From Zingiber officinale (lineage: Eukaryota; Streptophyta; Magnoliopsida; Zingiberales; Zingiberaceae), in contig NC_055996.1 in the NCBI RefSeq assembly GCF_018446385.1, positions 16,231,317 to 16,295,316 of the forward strand: 64,000 nt of DNA, read 5' to 3'. Shown here one piece after another: positions 1 through 12,333 of the stretch (positions within the stretch are counted from its first letter, which is position 1; every line of letters starts with the position of its first letter). The position numbers and the translations under genes are program-made. Below the pieces are notes generated by a model that made no database searches, was not told the origin of the DNA, and saw only the letters and a list, made by a program, of their open reading frames with translations.

Positions 1-382
1 ACAAACCAGTCAGTCACATATAACGTAGGGTTATCTCCCCCTAGGGTTGCGTAGCTTCACTCACCAGGACTTCCACCACCTAGCTTCACTCATTAGGGTC
101 TAGCTTCACTCACCAGGACTTCCATCACTTAACTTCACTCACTAGGGCATGACTTCACTCACCAGGATTTCCACCTTACCTAACCTCCAGTTAGGACTAG
201 TCACTCAGTAGATTTCTCACCTATCTATCCTTTGGTTAGGACTTACTTTTGACAGTCATCTAGTCCTGACTAGACTTCTTTCTTCCAAACATCAAGTCTT
301 GTTTGGATCAACCTTTGGTCAAACTGACCAGACTTAGGTATATTGTCAAATATCAAAACCCTAGAGGTTGATTGCACTAACA
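1..382 (-). repeat. Partial 3' LTR of a Copia-type element, cut by the window edge
   Basis: Read on the minus strand, an LTR starts at 382 with TGTTAGTGCAATCAACC. It is preceded by a G-rich polypurine tract (plus strand C-rich at about 386-395). This is the same start type as the two solo LTRs in the GOS12 introns. Positions 40-250 hold a degenerate array of the phrase tagcttcactcaccagg, also seen in those solo LTRs. The rest of the LTR lies outside the window, so its length and TSD are unknown. Confidence 0.7.
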
Positions 383-1150
383 TTTTCCCCCTTTTTGATG
401 TTTGACAATTTTCTTAAGTTAGGCTTGAGTCTTTAAGGGTTAATTCTTAAAGTTTGAGAGTTTCAAAAAGTTTGAGAGATTAGAAATTTTTTAACTTTTC
501 TAACTTAAGATAACTCTCTTCCTTTAACTTTTCTAACTTAAGATCACTCTCCCCCTTTGACACACATCAAAAGGGTATAAGCTTAAGGTTACCCCCGATT
601 AGGTTTATGCACCAACAATGATATTTGAAAGACATAATTAAGTGTTTCAAAAGAGGTGGTGCAGACTGATTTTTCTAAGTTGGTTGTCAGGATAACTTTT
701 GAAAGTTTAAACAACTCTTGATAGTTAATTTTCAAAACACTTTATAAAAGAATATTTCTAAACAGATTTTCAAAGTAAATTTCAAAATTAATAACTTTTC
801 AAAAATTATTTCCAAAGATTTAAATTTTTCTAGAATTTTTTTTTTTAAAACAACTTGTATAGAAAAGTAAAAAAAAATTAAGAAGAAAATTTTCAAAGAA
901 AAACATTTTCAATGAAAGTTTTGAAGCAAGCCAAACTTTTAAGGAGTTTATTATTAAAAGGATTTTTTAAAGTAAAGATTTGTAGAAACTTTCTTTTTTT
1001 TTTAAAAAAAAAAATATATTTTCAAAGTAACTTTGCCAAAATAATTTTGACAAAGCCGTCTAAGTTACAAAAATGATTTAAAACACTTTTCTAATGAATA
1101 TAAAAGCTTTCTGTATTATATCACGTTTTGAAGCAAAATATCAAGTTTTG
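383..1150 (-). other. Internal 3' region of the Copia element, non-coding
   Basis: A/T-rich sequence between the polypurine tract and the gag remnant, read on the minus strand. It has many short runs of the type ttttcaaa and a gapped version of the 'tttgatgtttgacaa' phrase that precedes the polypurine tract in this superfamily. No integrase, reverse transcriptase or RNase H reading frame was found, so pol is missing between gag and the 3' LTR. Confidence 0.5.
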
Positions 1151-2091
1151 AAGCAAGTCGAAGTGTTGTCCGTCACCGTGTTGACTTCAAACATGACCGC
1201 AGTGAGATTTAATTCCATGTTGTCAGAAGTTACGACCTAGTTCGCAACATCCTTCTGACTTTTGGTTGGTTTCTTCGGGCGTCTGCAATCTTTAGACATG
1301 TATCCTGGCTTTCCGCAATTGTAACATGTGCCCTTAAATTTCTTGCCTTGAGCATTCTTTTTGGATTGTTTCGGCTTTTTGGCTTTTAGCTCAGCCAGGT
1401 TGGACATCTCGTCGACTGCTCACTTCGTTCCTCTGGAGTCAGACATCTTTCGATTATCTTCCTCTATTCGTAGTCTCAGGATTAGGTCTTCAAGTGTCAT
1501 TTCCTTTTGCTTGTGCTTTAGGTAATTTTTGAAATCCTTCCATGACGGAGGGAGTTTCTCGATTACCACGGCTACTTTGAATGACTCGTTCAGCTTCATG
1601 CCTTCGACTTCCAGATCATGCAGTATCAGTTGCATGTCTTGGACTTGAGACGCCACACTCTTGGAATCCAGCATCTTGAAATCCAGAAATCGTCTGACAA
1701 TGAATTTCTTCAATACAACATTTTCGATTTTGTATTTCTTTTCAAGTAATTTCTACAGAGATTTTGCCGTTTCCATCGAACAATACACATTATACAACGT
1801 GTTGTCCAATGCGTTGAGAACGTAGTTGCGACACAGGAAATCTCTGTACGTCCGCGTATCGCATGCAGCCTTATTATCAGACTTGCCTTCCAGAGCAGCC
1901 GGTGGGTCTTCATGCAAAAATCGTACGAGGTTTAGCGTTGTCAAGTAGAACAACATCTTTTGCTGCCATCGTTTGAAGTCAGTTCTGTTGAACTTCTTTG
2001 GCTTTTCTCCGTGTGGAATGGCGGTTGAACCGTCATTGATCCCAACCATCAATTTGCACGATATTGTTTTACAATTGTTCTTTGACTCCAA
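1150..2091 (-). pseudogene. gag: Copia gag remnant (UBN2-type capsid plus CCHC zinc knuckle)
   Basis: Minus-strand reading frames in order: 2091-1753 gives an N-terminal capsid part containing KKFNRTDFKRWQQKMLFYL, the Copia gag signature. 1713-1420 continues with the UBN2-type part (LPPSWKDFKNYLKHKQKEM). After one in-frame stop near 1418 the frame runs into a CCHC knuckle, CYNCGKPGYMSKDC, at about 1284-1326. The frame changes between 1753 and 1713. Sequence related to gag ends near 1150 at the point where a protease would start, and no pol follows. This gag differs from those at 5861 and 43743, so it is another Copia lineage, or two elements are joined here. It is non-functional. Confidence 0.8.
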
Positions 2092-2178
2092 TAGCTCGAA
2101 TTTGTAGTCATTTTACGACTGTTAGCACTACGGGGGATTGCCGCCGAGAGGATGCAAATTGATATCATCGAGGCTAAT

Positions 2179-3011
2179 GTTCAACACTAACTCCGTAAAA
2201 CGATATTTTTGGACTCCGAATGTAGAAGATGGATGAATGAATTGCTTTTCTAATGTTGTGTGTCTTTTCCAAGATCTGGAGGGTTCTATTTATAAAGGAG
2301 AAGAGGTGGTCACCCAAGTGCGCCAACAAAGCGCTCATTGCACGCTCGTAGGTGCGAGCACCTGCTCGCCCATGGGAAGAAAGCACCTTGTGCTTTTTGT
2401 ATTAACTCCATTAACTCAGCAATACATATAAGGAAGCAATATCTCTTGGAAATTTCGGATGTGGGACTATTCTCCATCTTCTTCCTTAATGTTATTTTGG
2501 ACCTAACTTTAAACAATTAATTTCTCATTTATCCGTAATCGATTTTGAACAAATTAATAGTTTATATTTATCTACGTGTTGGATATTGGGTCTTAAAATG
2601 ACCAATACGATTTTGCAAGGAAAAATTGAAGTGTCATCAATCGATGAAAGTCAAAATTGACTTCTAAATCGAAATATACGTTTCGCGTAGATGAATCTAG
2701 ACTCTTAATTTGCTCAAAACCGATTATATGTGAATAAAAAATTAATTATTTAAAGTTAAGCCCAAAATAGTATTAAGGAAGAAGATGAGGAATAGTCTCA
2801 CATCTGAAATTTTCAAAAGAGATTGTTTCCTTATATGTATTGTTGTGTTAATGGAGTTAACACAAAAAGCACAAGGTGCTCTCTTCCAATGGGCGAGCAG
2901 GTGCTCACACCTACGAGCACCCAATGGCCGCTTTGTTGGCGCACTCCTACTAGAAGGTTCGTCAGCACCTATAGCGGAGCAATATTGTTTTACTGAGATA
3001 GTGTTGAACAC
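2179..3011. repeat. 830-bp imperfect inverted repeat (two LTR-like pieces head to head)
   Basis: The plus strand from 2179 starts TGTTCAACACTAACTCCG and the minus strand from 3011 starts TGTTCAACACTATCTCAG. Both arms then share the gcgccaacaaagcg segment (about 2320 and 2947), the ctcgcccat segment and an A/T-rich inner part, converging on a spacer at about 2575-2690. The arms encode nearly the same peptide on opposite strands (2338-2520 plus, 3011-2742 minus), which is a shadow of the repeat and not a gene. The right arm lacks roughly 70-80 bp found in the left near 2220-2310. The TGTT...AACA ends suggest two copies of one LTR in opposite orientation. Confidence 0.75.
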
Positions 3012-4020
3012 TAGCTTTTGTAACAGAATAATTTTATCTTACGGAGATAGTATTGAACACTTCCTGAGACCTCGCTTTTATGACACATTGAACAATAACG
3101 AATATACTGATGACAATCAAATGTTACTTACAATCAAATGCTTTTAAGACACATTATTTAATATTTTTTTATCTATTTTAAAAAAAAGTCTTCACTTATT
3201 TTTAAAATTTAAATAAATTGTGAAAATTAATATATTTTTTTAATTAAATTACAATGGTTGAATAATGCCGTACCATTAAAATTTTTGACCGGGTGAAGTT
3301 CTGTACGATAGTGCTGTATCCACTATTAACGTCGTAGAGCCTACTCCTGACCATGATGTTGTTGTAGTTCGACGCCTGCTGAATCGTCGACAACACCTGC
3401 GATGTGAGGTCGCTCGAAGGGATGCACCCGCTCCTTGCAGCATCCGTCAACGCCAGCTCCTTAGGAACACCGTCGACGACTGAAAACTGGAGGTCCACGT
3501 GCTCCACGCTCCAGGAACGTGAGGTCGCCTAGAGTTGACTAATTGACATTATAAGCTACAAGTATCTGACTAATTGACATTATGAGAAATGATAGCAGCT
3601 GTGCACTCACGGGCGTCTCCGGACTTTCGAACTAATTGACGTTAATAATCTTAATTACATTATCGATCGGTAATATAATATGTAATTTTTTATTACAAGA
3701 CTATTATATTTTTTTATTTGATGTACATTATTTTTTATAAGAAATATAATTCATATTATTATAAAATAATAAAAATGTCATATAATTTTTACCGACAGGC
3801 CACCGCACCTCTGTCGAAGTTTGCGACAACCACCGGCAACTAGCAGTCGTCACCACTGGTCGCTGCTGGCGACGGGCGACCGATGACGGGCGGCCGACGA
3901 CGGGCGGTTGGCAGCCGGCGGGCGCGGGCTACCTACGACTGGTGGCCAGTGGCCAGCGGGAGGGCGGCCGGCGATGGCGGGAGACAAGAGGTGGCGGGAG
4001 GGGGGGAGGCGGCGACTGAC
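3012..4020. other. Intergenic stretch with a GC-rich block
   Basis: Apart from the coding-like piece at 3244-3507 no gene is recognised. At 3540-3660 the phrase gactaattgacattat recurs. At 3790-4020 the base composition jumps to very GC-rich, with short direct repeats of the type cgacgggcggc, and stops exactly at the MITE boundary at 4021. Confidence 0.5.
3244..3507 (-). pseudogene. Possible host-gene exon fragment, family not recognised
   Basis: This minus-strand open frame of 87 codons has a balanced, GC-richer composition from 3507 to about 3290 and an orderly amino-acid content (ELALTDAARSGCIPSSDLT, then ASNYNNIMVRSRLYD). It looks like exon sequence, whereas the flanks are A/T-rich repeats. 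After about 3290 the frame runs into A/T-rich sequence. No domain was recognised and no neighbouring exon was found. It may be a fragment captured by a transposon or a chance frame. Confidence 0.35.
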
Positions 4021-4023
4021 TAA

Positions 4024-4231
4024 GGGTATATTTAGTATTCAAATTTTAATTAAACAGTGAACTCGTAATGTAATCGGATTACATAGTATTTGCTTTGTAA
4101 TCTAGATTATAAAACTTCACTAACTTTTATAATCATGATTATATTACATTACAAGTTTAAATTTAAACCAAACAAAATAATCATCCTTATAATATAATCT
4201 TGATTGTAAGATTATATTATAAGGCAGATTA
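4024..4231. mobile_element. Left part of a Harbinger/Tourist-like MITE, split by a Copia insertion
   Basis: The left end GGGTATATTTAGT at 4024 and the right end ACCAAACATAACC at 20757-20769 form an imperfect terminal inverted repeat. They are flanked by the 3-bp duplication TAA at 4021-4023 and 20770-20772. Without the Copia and one copy of its GATTA duplication the MITE is about 226 bp, A/T-rich and non-coding. A TAA/TTA duplication is the hallmark of PIF/Harbinger (Tourist) elements. The family name is inferred from TSD length and TIR form. Confidence 0.7.
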
Positions 4232-5512
4232 TGTTGGTGCAGTGAGCACCAGATGATCGAACCTGAGTTTTGATTATGGCAAAGGGTTTAAAGTTAAGTT
4301 GCGGTGTTATCTAACAAGGTTCATGGAGCTTGCAGGAAAGTCTTAAGTGGTACTTAGGCAAAAGTCCTAGCCGCGGTTAGGCAGGTGGAAAACCCTAGGG
4401 GTGGTAACTCTAGGTCATAGGGGGTGGTAACCCTATGCGGAAAGTCTTGGCGGGTCGAGAGCTTCAGGCAAAAGTCCTAGGGGGGTAACCCTAGGTGGAA
4501 AAGTCCTGGTGTAGCGAACCAGGTGAAAGACTAGACGGGCCGGGAAGCGGAAGTCCAGCAAAAAGTACGGAAGCTTCGAACGCTGAGCAAAAGTCCAGTC
4601 GATCTGGAGGATCGCACTGTCAACAGGTAAATCTCCTGAGTGGATCGGAGTAAGTGAGGACGCGTTCCCTGTAGAGGGAACAGTAGGTGTCGGGTCGACC
4701 TAGGGTTTCCGGTTGGAAATATGAAGTCAGACTGGGACAGTCCGATGACTGTCGATATCATTTATCATATTTCTGTGCTAACTTTGTTTTGCAGGGTTTG
4801 TGTTTGAGACTAACACATTTTGCAGGAACAAAGGAGTACATTTAACCTCGGATGAACAGTGTCCGAGGTGTCTCCATGGGGCTTGGAGGCGCCTCGGATG
4901 CTAGCCGAAGCCAGTTGTCCAGAGGCGCTAGAGGCGCCTCGGAGGAAGCTGAAGGCGCCTTGGACCAGGCATTGGAGGCGCCTTGGAGCAGCTTGGAGGC
5001 GCTTTCAATGGAATAAGGTGTGACTAGATCAGAGCTGATCCACGCGTGCGACTCGGCGACCTGGAGGCACCTCGGACAGGCTTGGAGGCGCCTCCAACAC
5101 TGTTTAAAAGGGGGTCAAGGCAGAAGCTCATAACAACAATTTCTAAGTGTTCAAGCTACAACGTGCTGCCTCAAAAACACCCTGAAGTGCTGCTAAAAGT
5201 TTCCGACGACCCGGAGCTTCGCTACTTTAAGATTCTGTCGTGGGTATAAGTTTTCTTTAATTATTGCACTTATTGTAACTTACACTTGTACAAACTTTGC
5301 GCGATATAGTTGTTGCCCACAGTAAGCGATCAATGATCGCGGGCCTTGGAGTAGAAGTCGTCACAGGCTCCGAACCAAGTAAACGACCTGTGTCTTATGT
5401 GTTTGTGTGTTTCTTTTATTCCGCTGCTTTACTACTCGAACGATTTACGATTCCGAAACGCGAAATAGCCATGAGCGCTATTCACCCCCCCTCTAGCACT
5501 TTCGATCCAACA
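4232..5512 (+). repeat. 5' LTR of Copia element A (1281 bp)
   Basis: Starts TGTTGGTGCAGTGAGCACC and ends CACTTTCGATCCAACA. Two arrays are visible in U3: cctaggg/ggtaaccctagg phrases at about 4370-4510, and at 4868-5098 repeated GAGGCGCCTC palindromes in the context cttggaggcgcctcgg. A TATA-like tttaaaagg lies near 5104. Near the end is cgctattcacccccc. Against the 3' LTR, some array sites have lost CpG (4868 region gaggtgtctcc versus gaggcgcctcc near 20114), as expected from methylcytosine decay. Confidence 0.93.
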
Positions 5513-5514
5513 AT

Positions 5515-5530
5515 TGGTATCAGAGCGGGG
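5515..5530 (+). other. Primer-binding site of element A
   Basis: TGGTATCAGAGCGGGG begins two bases after the LTR end at 5512. It is the standard Copia primer site, complementary to the 3' end of initiator methionine tRNA. Confidence 0.9.
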
Positions 5531-5860
5531 TTGCTCTGAAGTGGTACAACTATCGTTCGTCGCATTTTTTTCGTCGCTTTTCGTCGATTCCGAAACACGA
5601 AACGCCTTTCGTTTTTTTCCCTCCAAAATTATTTTCGAAAAATTAATTTTCATCTTTTCACGGTTTATTAGTATTGATAAAATATCGAATTTGGCAAAAT
5701 TTGAAATAATATTTTTTTAATATTTTTAATAATATTTTTTTATTTTTTTATTATTTTTTCTCGAAACTTGTAAATTTCTATTTCTATCCTTCTACCACAC
5801 TACTAATCTAGGATTAAGTCCTGGGATAAGTTTTTTGCTCACTTTTTCGTGCAAGATTCA

Positions 5861-7045
5861 ATGGCTCTCCAAGAAGGCTATAGCACCACTCGTCCACCGC
5901 TCTTCTCCGGCGAAGACTTCGGCTACTGGAAAGGCCGAATGGAGTCATACCTACAAACCGAGTTCGATGTCTGGATGATCACCAAGACCGGACTCGAAAT
6001 ACCAACTGACGGCGCCGGCATGCCACTACCGTACGAGAACTGGGACGCGAATCTTATCAAAAAGGTAGAAGCAAACACAAAAGCAACGTATACACTTCAG
6101 TGCGGCTTAATGAATAAGGAGCTAAATCGTGTCGGCCCATTCTCAAGCGCCAGGGAGCTGTGAGAGAATCTGATTCAATTACACGAAGGTACCCAAGTAA
6201 GTAAACATAATTTAATAGACGATTTATTTGAATTAGAAGAACAGTACGATACTACTTCGGCCAAGGAAGGTATTACGTTGATTGCAGGTGCACGCAAGAC
6301 AGAGGAAGCTAGAAAGAAACAGATGATGAAGGCAACATGGTCTGAGTCTTCAGACGAATCCGAGACTGACGAAGAAGAACCAACAAGCTTCCTCGCACTA
6401 CCAGTACTAGCATATGTGGCGGAAACTGAGTCTGAATATGAGACAGATACCGAGAGCGAATCTGGAATCGAGTCCGAGCGAAGCCACGGATCTGTATCCG
6501 TTTCCGAAGGGCCTGACACCGCTGTAAGTGTACCTCGGTTAAACAATTTAGTTAATTACTTACTACGCAAATTAACTAAATCAAACCTAAAGATCAAGTA
6601 ACTTCTAAAGGAAGTAGCAGTCCTTAAAGAAGTGGCTAACCCCAAAACCTTGCCTGACCCAAGTCAGACTGGAAATTCAACTCAAGTTCAAAAACTTGAT
6701 GAAGAAAACTCCAGTCTGAAAACTCAGGTTAAGGATTTAAAAAATATATTAGAACGGTTCTCTTTGGGCTCCAAGAAGCTTGACCTAATTCTTGAGACAC
6801 AAAGAGTCGTTTACAACAAAACTGGGCTAGGTTATAAAACTAAAAGAAAATATAGATCCTACCTGTCCTTAGTAAATAGACAAAATAATAAATCAATCCA
6901 AGCATGGGTACCCAAGTCCAACCTGGTTAATCAAGTTGGACTTGGTCAATATTGGGTCCCTAAGGATCAAATACATTATCTCGATAGACCATATCGAGGC
7001 TATGATCCAGGGGGAGCTAGTAGAAAAACAATAAAAAATAAATAA
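5861..7045 (+). pseudogene. gag: Degraded gag of Copia element A
   Basis: The frame starts with ATG at 5861 (MALQEGYSTTRPPLFSGEDF), the same start as the gag of element B at 43743. The N-terminal part (FGYWKGRMESYLQTEFDVWM) is the Copia gag capsid start. The frame is kept to 7045 but has stops at 6161-6163 and 6599-6601. Compared with element B it lacks two internal segments: the middle of the capsid (near codon 120), and the lysine-rich stretch with the CCHC zinc knuckle (near 6300). An acidic segment (TESEYETDTESESGIESER) and a coiled-coil-like part follow, then the end YRGYDPGGA. No protease follows. It is non-functional. Confidence 0.85.
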
Positions 7046-8890
7046 AATTAAAATTAAAATTAAATAAAATTAAATTCAAATTCAAATTAAATAAAATTCA
7101 AATTTAAATTAAATAAAATTAAATTAAAATTAAAATTAAATAAAATTAAATTAAGATCCAAATTAAATCAAATTAAATTCAAATTAAAATCCAAGGGAAG
7201 ACTCCAGAATAGCTGGCACCTCCAAACTTAATCCACCCGATAAGGGTAACCAAAAGTAGACTACCCGGCAGGGTAATTAAGGTTAGATTAAAATGAGCTA
7301 GGTTTAACTTGACCCACGGTACTGGTGAAGTATTAGATGATAGTACGTTGGGGAAGCTTAGTCATCGCATGTCTAGGAAGATATGGCTTCGACCTGGTGC
7401 ATTTGGCTAAGTAGAACTGACCGAAGCTACCCTTTATGGATCTTAACCAGTTAGACCAAGGTTTTGTACTAAGTTCAATGGGTAGGACTATTTGGAAAAC
7501 CTCGAAGGCATTGTTACTTTAATGATGTCCTTGTGACTCATCATAGCCCAGAAGTTTATCCAAAGAACGCCTACTTGTTGAACCCAAAGCTAAACCTGAA
7601 TCTAACATAAAGTTAAACCAAACCCTAAAATTGAACATAATTCATCTCATAATATTATAGGATTCTCTGATTTGAAATTTAGATCGTGTGAGATGACTAA
7701 AGATTAAAGTAATAATTCAAATCAAATTAATAATTCAAATCTAATTAATAACTCAAATCTAATTAATAACACATTACTAATTAATAATTCAAATTAAATT
7801 AATAATTAAAAATCAAATTAAATCATTTAAAAATTATTTTAATAATTCATTTAAAAATCAGGTTAAAAATTATTTTAATTTTTTTTTAAAAATCATTTTA
7901 AATCTTTTTAAACTTAGTTTCAAAATTATTTAAAAAATCTTTTAAAAATTATTTTAAAAATCGTTTAAAACTTAATTTCAAAACTATTTGAAAAATCTTT
8001 TAAAAATCATTTTAAATCTTTTAAAACTTACTTTTAAAACTATTTGAAAAATATTTTAAAAACTATTTGAAAAATCTTTTAAAAATCATTATAAAAATAT
8101 TTTAAAATTTAATTTCAAAACTATTTGAAAAATCTTTAAAAAATTAATTGAAAAATCATTTTAAATCTTTTTAAACTTAATTTCAAAACTATTTGAAAAA
8201 TCTTTTAAAAAAATATTTTAAAAATCTTTTAAAACTTAATTTCAAAACTATTTGAAAAATCTTTTTAAAAAAACATTTTCAAAATCTTTTAAAACTTAAT
8301 TTTAAAACTATTTGAAAAATCTTTAAAAAAAACATTTTAAAAATCTTTTAAAACTTAATTTCAAAACTATCTTTTAAAAACTATTTAAAAAATCTTTTAA
8401 AAATCATTTTAAATCTTTTTAAACTTAATTTCAAAACTATTTGAAAAATCTTTTAAAAAACAAACATTTTAAAAATCTTTTAAAACTTAATTTCAAAACT
8501 ATTTGAAAAATCTTTTAAAAAACAAACATTTTAAAAATCTTTTAAAACTTAATTTCAAAACTATTTGGAAAATCTTTTAAAAAAATATTTTAAAAATCTT
8601 TTAAAACTTAATTTCAAAACTATTTGAAAAATCTTTTAAAAAATACATTTTAAAATTTTTTTAAAACTTAATTTCAAAACTATTTGAAAAATCTTTTAAA
8701 AATCATTTTAAAAAATCTTTTAAAACTTAATTTCAAAATTATTTGAAAAATCTTTTAAAAATTTTTTAAAATCTTTTTTTTTAAAAAAACTTAATTTCAA
8801 AATTATTTGAAAAATCTTTTAAAACTTAATTTCAAATTTTTTTTTTAAAACATAATTTCAAAATCTTTTAAAAAAATATTTTCTAAAGAC
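7046..8890 (+). repeat. A/T-rich degenerate tandem repeat block in element A
   Basis: From 7046 short aaattaaa units dominate. From about 7860 to 8890 a unit of roughly 55-65 bp recurs many times, built from aacttaatttcaaaact, atttgaaaaatctttt and aaaaatcattttaaa. A related block lies at the same relative position in element B (48245-48900). It takes the place where pol would begin. It has no coding capacity on either strand. Confidence 0.8.
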
Positions 8891-10131
8891 TAATTAATTT
8901 CATTCAAACTATCAATTATTTTAATTTCAGAATTCAAATTCATTATCTATAAAATTTTTAATTCTCAAGTCATATTTTCAAATTTGGATTGCAAACTCAA
9001 TTAATTTGTAACATATTTTAAAATTAAAATCACTGAAAATACAAGTTCATATGACAATATATTTAAATAGTGATACAGTTAAATTAATTCCATCTCACAC
9101 TCACTCATAAGCTAAACAAGTTTGATAACCTAAAATGGGTGAGATGGAAAATTGAGAATATATATTATGTTTTTTTATGCTTGAATTCTAGGACTCTAAG
9201 GACTTATTTTGACATTAATTAAGGGGGAGTGAGTGGAATCAAGCTAAGTTTCTTTAAAATAAATTGTGTGGTTTTAATTATTTTTAAAAGTTAAACTCTT
9301 TAAAAAAAATTAAAGCAGATCCAATTTTTTTTAAAAATATATCTTTTAATTAAGCTTTAAACCTTTCATCATCTTATGCTTAAAACTATTTTTAAAACCA
9401 AGTTATTTTCAGAAAGCTACATAAAGTTCATTTTGGCAATATTATTTTTCAGGAAAAATTACTAAGTATTTTTGCATTTCTAATTTCCTTTCAAAACAAT
9501 CATCTTCAAAGCTGAAGTTTTTTTTTGGCTAAGTATTTTTCAAAAAAGCTTTTTGAACTTAACAAAATATTTTTCAAAAGCTTTTCAAAATTTAGCTAAG
9601 TATTTTTTTTACAAAAAAAAGGGTCTTTCAAAATTATCTCAAATTTGACTAAGTATTTCTGTTTGAAAAATTTGTTGTTCAATTTTTCAAAAACTAGCTA
9701 AGTTACTTTTCAAAGTCAAACAATTTTCTCTTAGCTAAAAGCTTTACATGAGTTTATGCTAGCAAGGCTAAGTGCTTTATCAAAATCCTTTCAAAAAGAC
9801 AGTTTTCAAAGCAACAATAATTTTCAAAAAGCCTTATAAATTGAGCTAAGTATTTTTCAAAAGCATTTCAAATTTAGTTAAATATTTTTCAATGAATTTC
9901 AACTTTAGCTTTTCAAATTTGACTAAATTTTTTTAAGCAAAGGATTTGACTATGTTTGTATGACAAAATCCTTTTTTAAGCTAAGTAATTAAAATTAAAT
10001 GGAATATTTCTCTCTCTTCTTAATTGTTTTTGATTTATGTCAAAGGGGGAGAGAAAAGTCAAAGTTAAGAAATCAAGAAATTAAACATAATGAAAGGGGA
10101 AGCATAAGCTTTAAATTTTATTTATGCATTG
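8891..10131 (+). other. 3' internal region of element A before the Gypsy insertion
   Basis: Non-coding, A/T-rich, with recurrent gctaagtatttttcaaa phrases from about 9400 to 9950. It ends with G-rich purine motifs (gtcaaagggggagagaaaag near 10038) of the kind found before the 3' LTR of SIRE-like elements. The Gypsy element interrupts it at 10132, and the remaining 100 bp resume at 19386. Confidence 0.55.
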
Positions 10132-12298
10132 TGTAACGACCACACTCCTTACTACTACTACTCTCTAAGAGTGGACGCTACTTAACTACTCATTCTACTT
10201 AACTGATATTGCTTACTCTAAAGATAGTAACACTTAACCCCCTTTAACTGCTCCAGAAAATAAGAACAGAACATGTAACTTACAGTAACTAATGCATGCA
10301 ATTCAAGTGTAATGACTGTGTCATATTAAAATTTGCAGGCAACCTTACTAACAATACGGAAAATAGTTAACCCATCAATGAATCCCCTAACAGCACGAAA
10401 TAGAAAATCCGATTCCAAAATTTTCTTATCAACTTAAATAAGGAATTAATCTTAATAAATTCTTTAGCAAGGTCCCAAGGCTTCCATAGTCCAGACATCA
10501 CACATCCATCCCACACCTCCTTGTTGCCTTCCTTCACTATAGCTTTCATTTTCCTTTATCTGTAGTAAGAGGAAATGCAATTATAAGCGGATGCTTAGTA
10601 AGCGCTATCTAACTCGCAAAACTCGGATATGCATGCGTACAAAAAAGGAATCTATAAACTGAATGCTTTAAAAGAAAAGCTGCTCATGCTCATCTAATAG
10701 CAAAGGAACCGAAATCAAAGAAATCAATACTGCAAAGCTAAAGGACCGACTGGTCATACCTGTCAAGCTAACAGAGGAATCAAAACAGACTGAAATGCTA
10801 AACATGTAAGGCTGCTCATGCTTGCAAATAGCAGTAAGAAAGTCTAAACAGCATGCTAGAATAAAAGAGCTAAACTTGCTGGTTTTTAAACCTATGTGAA
10901 GCTTATTTCATTTATTCACAAACTTATACTCTTATACTTCAAAATAATAATCTCTTGGGCACAGGCTTAGTACCATTGCGCTCTCCCTAATAGAAACTGA
11001 AGTAGCAAGCCACCAGTCCTACGAGGGTAAAGACCTTGGTCTTACCAGGGCCAAGACCTCGGAATTGGTCACCTGGATTTATTTAACGACAACCTCAGAA
11101 GTCGGGTACTAGCCTTTTCAAATAAAATACATATTATCTTTAAATACTCCTAAAATGAAGTGCCTCGACATTTCTTTAAACACTTGGTGTATGTTTGATC
11201 TCAAATTCTGGAATTTGAGATTAAATTAAATCCTTGGTCTTTTCTTACTTATAACTACTCAAATATGTGATATGTTCATGCTCAATAACTCAACACCAAC
11301 TAAAAACAAGCAAACCAGGATGCAAAAGGAACATCTAAAACTGCATGCTGGAGCGTAGGTAAGGCCGTCCGTGCTAATTGGAAAGCAGAAAAAGTCTAAA
11401 CGTCATGGTTCAAATAAAGCTATTCTTATTCATTGCAATAACAGAGCAAACCAACATGGTATACTTAAAACACAGGCTGTTCATGCTCCCTAAATCAGTA
11501 ACAGAACTAAAAACTGAAATACTAACATGCACAATCAAGAAGCAAGAAAACTCAACTAACGTGCTAAGGGTAAGGGGTTGTTCGTACCCCATAAATAGCA
11601 AAAGAAAATCTAAACTTGCTGGAATTAGACTTCTATTAATTGTCTATTGAAAAACTCAAACTAAAGAAGGAAACAAAGATCCGAAAATTACTCCTACTGC
11701 AGGCGAGAGCACTTACCTATGTGTTCTTGAACTTACAACCGAGAAGAGAAGCTTCTAGGGTTTCAGAGGGCTTGAAATCTCGGCCTCTTCTTCGTGCCTA
11801 CGGGTTCTCCTTGACGAGAGGGTCTCGAATCTGTGAAGAGCTCACGGAATTACCCCTTGGCCGCCTGCCGGAGACGAAGCCCTAGCTTCGGCTTCATTTT
11901 CACCCGAGCAACACCGTCGCACGCGAGAGAGGAGAGGATGAGAGGGTTTTGGTCGTGAGGAAATAACCCGATTCCTTTTTATACCAATGGGTATTCTCGG
12001 TTTCAGTTATTACTTAAATTTATTTCGCCATCACTTTGATCATGAAACACTTGCTTAAGCGCTTGGCTATCGCATTTCGCTTAAGTCTTGGATTGGGTCG
12101 GAGGTCGCGGGTTCTAACCTCGGCCGAACCTCTTTATTTTTTGCAACTTCTTTCTTTTGGTAAAAATACCAAACGAACTCCAAAAATTTCATAAAAATAC
12201 TCTAAAAATTCCTAAACATCTCTAGAATATTCCTAAAGCATTTCTAAATATTTATAAGCACTCTTAGAACTCCAAACAATGAAATTTGGGGTGTTACA
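10132..12298 (-). repeat. 3' LTR of the Tekay-like element (2167 bp)
   Basis: It is nearly collinear with 17268-19385. The clearest length difference is about 45 bp near 10265-10310 (cagaacatgtaacttacagt and neighbours) that the right copy lacks. Small open frames here (11378-11885) recur in the other LTR at 18465-18972 and are LTR sequence, not genes. Confidence 0.93.
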
Positions 12299-12333
12299 AT
12301 TTCCCGTACCTTATAAAAAGTTCGTCCTCGAAC

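Noticed and set aside
2338..3011. Similar peptides on opposite strands (2338-2520 plus and 3011-2742 minus)
   Set aside because: They are translations of the two arms of an inverted repeat and have no domain signature.
11378..11885. Open frames of 90 and 81 codons that look duplicated at 18465-18972
   Set aside because: Both copies lie in the two LTRs of the Tekay-like element at the same offset. The conservation is explained by the LTR pair.
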